From: Thiosocius sp942490985
GTDB taxonomy: Bacteria > Pseudomonadota > Gammaproteobacteria > Chromatiales > Chromatiaceae
NCBI GenBank assembly: GCA_942490985.1
Contig: CALNYW010000003.1
Location: 310,001 to 374,000 of the forward strand
DNA length: 64,000 nt
Direction: 5' to 3'
Below the pieces are notes generated by a model. It had not been told where the DNA came from. It made no database searches and worked only from the letters and a program-made list of their open reading frames with translations. The position numbers and the translations under genes were made by a program. This document shows positions 61,959 through 64,000 of this stretch, piece by piece (positions within the stretch are counted from its first letter, which is position 1; the number at the start of each line of letters is the position of its first letter).

Positions 61959-62405
61959 ATGGCCCCCAGGCTCAAATCGGTCCGCCACCTGCTGCAAGAC
62001 AAACCAACGCTTCAGCGCCTCGATCGGGAATTAAAGGCCCAAAAATCCTTGTTGATCGATCTGCGACAATGCCTGTCGACCGATCTTGCCGAGCATTGTG
62101 CCTCGGCACACATCCGCGAGAACACGCTCGTCATTCACGCCGACTCACCCGCCTGGGCGACCCGCCTACGCTATCTGGCACCGCAACTCGTCAAGGCTGT
62201 CGCGGGGGAATATCCAGCCGTTCAAGCAGTTAGCGTTCGCTTGATGGTCGAACAGCCAGTCCCGGTGCCAAAGGCCACTGCCAGACACTCCGATCAAGCA
62301 GCACAGATTATCCACACCAGCGCAAATTGTGCAAAACCTGGGCCCGTGCAAGACGCCTTGCGGCGCCTCGGAGACATCCTCAAGACCGCCAACCCCCCCC
62401 GATAA
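61959..62405 (+). CDS. DUF721 (DciA-like) protein
   Basis: 148 residues. The N-terminal half has the DUF721/DciA fold (LRQCLSTDLAEHCASAHIRENTLVIHADSPAWATRLRY split as two blocks; ATRLRYLAPQLV). The C-terminal half is likely disordered. DciA-type proteins help load the replicative helicase in bacteria without DnaC. It lies between the M23 peptidase and lpxC, the usual location. It converges on lpxC 10 bp away. Confidence 0.82.
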   Translation: MAPRLKSVRHLLQDKPTLQRLDRELKAQKSLLIDLRQCLSTDLAEHCASAHIRENTLVIHADSPAWATRLRYLAPQLVKAVAGEYPAVQAVSVRLMVEQPVPVPKATARHSDQAAQIIHTSANCAKPGPVQDALRRLGDILKTANPPR

Positions 62406-62415
62406 CCCGATGCCT

Positions 62416-63333
62416 TCAGGGCGTCGCGACGTGGGCCGGTTGCATATAGGAGATCGGCGCACGCTCGGCGTCGTCGAACGTGACCTCTTCCCACGCCTGC
62501 GGTTGCGCAATCAACGCCTTGAGCAGGCGATTGTTCAACGCATGGCCGGATTTGTAGCCGTTAAACGCGCCGATGAGGCTGTGGCCAAGCAGGTACAGAT
62601 CGCCTATCGCGTCAAGAATCTTGTGTTTGACGAACTCGTCTTCGTAACGTAGCCCGTCCTCGTTCAGCACGCGGAAATCATCGACGACGATCGCATTGTC
62701 CATGCTGCCGCCCAACGCCAGGCCGTTTTCACGCAACATCTCAATATCGCGCAGAAAACCGAAAGTGCGCGCCCGGCTGACTTCCTTGACAAACGACGTG
62801 GACGAGAAATCGATGACCGACTGACGGCTATCATCAGCCATCGCCGGATGATCGAAGTCGATCCCGAAACTGACCTTGAACCCGTCAAAAGGCTCAAAGC
62901 GCGCGACTTTATCGCCGTCTTTGACCTCGATAGGCTGCTTGATGCGGATAAATCGCTTGGCGGCGTTTTGCTCTTCGACACCCGCTGACTGGATCAGGAA
63001 CACGAAAGGACCGGCGCTACCGTCCATAATCGGCACCTCGGGGGCGCTGACGTCGACGTACGCGTTATCAATGCCCAGTCCGGCGAAAGCCGACAGCAGG
63101 TGCTCTACCGTTGAGATCTTCGCACCGTCCTTGACCAGTGTGGTCGAAAGACGCGTATCTCCGACGTTCTCGGCTTTCGCCGGAATGTCGACCGGTTCCG
63201 AAAGGTCAACACGGCGGAACACGATGCCGGCATCCGGCGCTGCCGGACGCAACGTCAGAAAGACCTTTTCGCCCGTATGGAGTCCGACGCCTGTAGCGCG
63301 GATGACGTTCTTCAAAGTGCGCTGCCTAATCAT
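62416..63333 (-). CDS. lpxC: UDP-3-O-acyl-N-acetylglucosamine deacetylase LpxC
   Basis: 305 residues, normal length. Zinc and catalytic residues lie in STVEHLLSAFAG, the KHKILDAIGDLYLLG block and GHALNNRLLKAL. It performs the committed step of lipid A synthesis and is the standard neighbour downstream of ftsZ. A 200-bp spacer separates it from ftsZ and should hold its promoter. Confidence 0.97.
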   Translation of the reverse strand: MIRQRTLKNVIRATGVGLHTGEKVFLTLRPAAPDAGIVFRRVDLSEPVDIPAKAENVGDTRLSTTLVKDGAKISTVEHLLSAFAGLGIDNAYVDVSAPEVPIMDGSAGPFVFLIQSAGVEEQNAAKRFIRIKQPIEVKDGDKVARFEPFDGFKVSFGIDFDHPAMADDSRQSVIDFSSTSFVKEVSRARTFGFLRDIEMLRENGLALGGSMDNAIVVDDFRVLNEDGLRYEDEFVKHKILDAIGDLYLLGHSLIGAFNGYKSGHALNNRLLKALIAQPQAWEEVTFDDAERAPISYMQPAHVATP

Positions 63334-63533
63334 GATGCCAGGGTTCTCCGAGTAAAATTCCGTTTGCTTTCAGCGATTTAACTAACCGCATCGCGGAATT
63401 GCACCGACGCAGTGTTTCAGTGATCCCCCGACAACAACTTAGGGATTACCCTTATTCTGGACATTTTTCGCTCAATAAGCAAGCAAAAAAGACAGGGGTA
63501 TGACAAGCCAATACGACTTATCACCCCCTGAGG

Positions 63534-64000
63534 TTAGTCCGCCTGCCTGCGCAAAAAGGCCGGAATATCCAGGTATTCCATATCGTCGGTCTGCTTTGCT
63601 TGAGCGCCATAGCCAGCGGCCGGCTTCGGATTGCGACGGATGTTGGTTGGCACCTCCAGGGAATTGTAATCCAGTTCCTCCTGCTCCACGGGTTCCTGGC
63701 CAACCAGCCGGACCGGCGCGATTTCGACTTCCGGCTGCGGCACGGCAACCGGGCGCTCCTCTCCGAGTCCGGTTGCAACGACCGTCACGCGCATCTCATC
63801 GACCATATCCGGATCGATCACCGTACCGACTACCACGGTAGCATCCTCGCGAGCGAACTCCTTGACGGTATTACCTACTTCGTCGAACTCACCAATCGCA
63901 AGATCCAGGCCTGCGGTGATGTTGACGAGGATCCCGCGTGCACCAGAGAGATTGATGTCCTCCAACAAGGGGCTGCGAATCGCCAGCTCGGCGGCCTCGC
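63534..64000 (-). CDS. ftsZ: cell division protein FtsZ, C-terminal part (5' end outside window)
   Basis: About 155 codons of the C-terminal part. Family blocks are GARGILVNITAGLDL and the domain with TVIDPDMVDEMRVTVVATG. A Pro/Glu-rich linker (about 50 residues) and the conserved tail YLDIPAFLRRQAD follow. The tail binds FtsA, ZipA and ZapD, whose gene is also in this window. The GTP-binding half lies beyond the window edge. Confidence 0.97.
   Translation of the reverse strand, partial: EAAELAIRSPLLEDINLSGARGILVNITAGLDLAIGEFDEVGNTVKEFAREDATVVVGTVIDPDMVDEMRVTVVATGLGEERPVAVPQPEVEIAPVRLVGQEPVEQEELDYNSLEVPTNIRRNPKPAAGYGAQAKQTDDMEYLDIPAFLRRQAD

Overview
The window looks like a stretch of ordinary, densely packed chromosome from a GC-rich gammaproteobacterium. 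Gene order supports this: ftsZ-lpxC-DciA-like-M23 peptidase-secA, bamD/rluD/pgeF, rppH-ptsP, and pilSR-pilin-pilBCD-coaE-zapD-yacG are all gammaproteobacterial arrangements. A secreted Gly/Tyr/Trp-rich protein at 28.7 kb resembles the sulfur globule proteins of purple and colourless sulfur bacteria. A complete Mrp-type Na+/H+ antiporter operon lies near 2.5-8.3 kb. Together they suggest a sulfur-oxidising, possibly marine or haloalkaline organism, but genus cannot be fixed from the sequence alone. I see no rRNA, tRNA, CRISPR array, prophage or complete insertion sequence.

Layout. 0-2.3 kb: a DEAD-box RNA helicase (3' end outside the window) divergent from a small membrane protein. 2.5-10.5 kb: ion homeostasis, with a six-gene Mrp operon (A/B fused, C, D, E, F, G) facing a lipoprotein, a CPA2 antiporter and a c-type cytochrome lipoprotein. 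10.6-19.9 kb: a YgiQ radical-SAM protein, a CBS pair protein, a lipoprotein, an RND efflux adaptor and pump, and a membrane-anchored glutamate-synthase-domain protein. 19.9-24.5 kb: a gene-poor gap, then minus-strand PPK2 with a small partner, and rppH-ptsP. 24.6-27.1 kb: a HAD phosphatase coupled to a BtuC/FecCD permease and its ATPase. 27.1-30.7 kb: small unknown genes, an isolated transposase-like HTH protein, the sulfur-globule-like protein and a gamma-glutamyltransferase lacking a signal peptide. 30.8-37.2 kb: clpB behind a near-perfect heat-shock promoter, and an RND/MMPL exporter carrying a C-terminal cyclic-nucleotide-binding domain, translationally coupled to a secreted protein. 37.2-45.0 kb: def, gcvR-like, pgeF, rluD, bamD, glnB, nadE, sucD, sucC. 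45.1-55.3 kb: the type IV pilus locus with a sigma-54 promoter before the first pilin, then coaE-zapD-yacG. 55.3-64 kb: a membrane protein, a MutT/ThiE-like fusion, argJ, secA, an M23 peptidase, a DciA-like protein, lpxC and the 3' end of ftsZ.

Three genes are broken by apparent single-base indels: both pilins (several each) and secA (one). SecA is essential in known bacteria, so at least that one is probably a sequence error; the pilin cluster could be error or genuine decay. The most unusual unit is the exporter-cyclic-nucleotide fusion with its coupled secreted protein (33.6-37.2 kb). The nadE-glnB pairing, the sigma-54 pilin promoter and the sulfur-globule neighbourhood also deserve a second look. 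I did not find a convincing wholly new multi-gene system.
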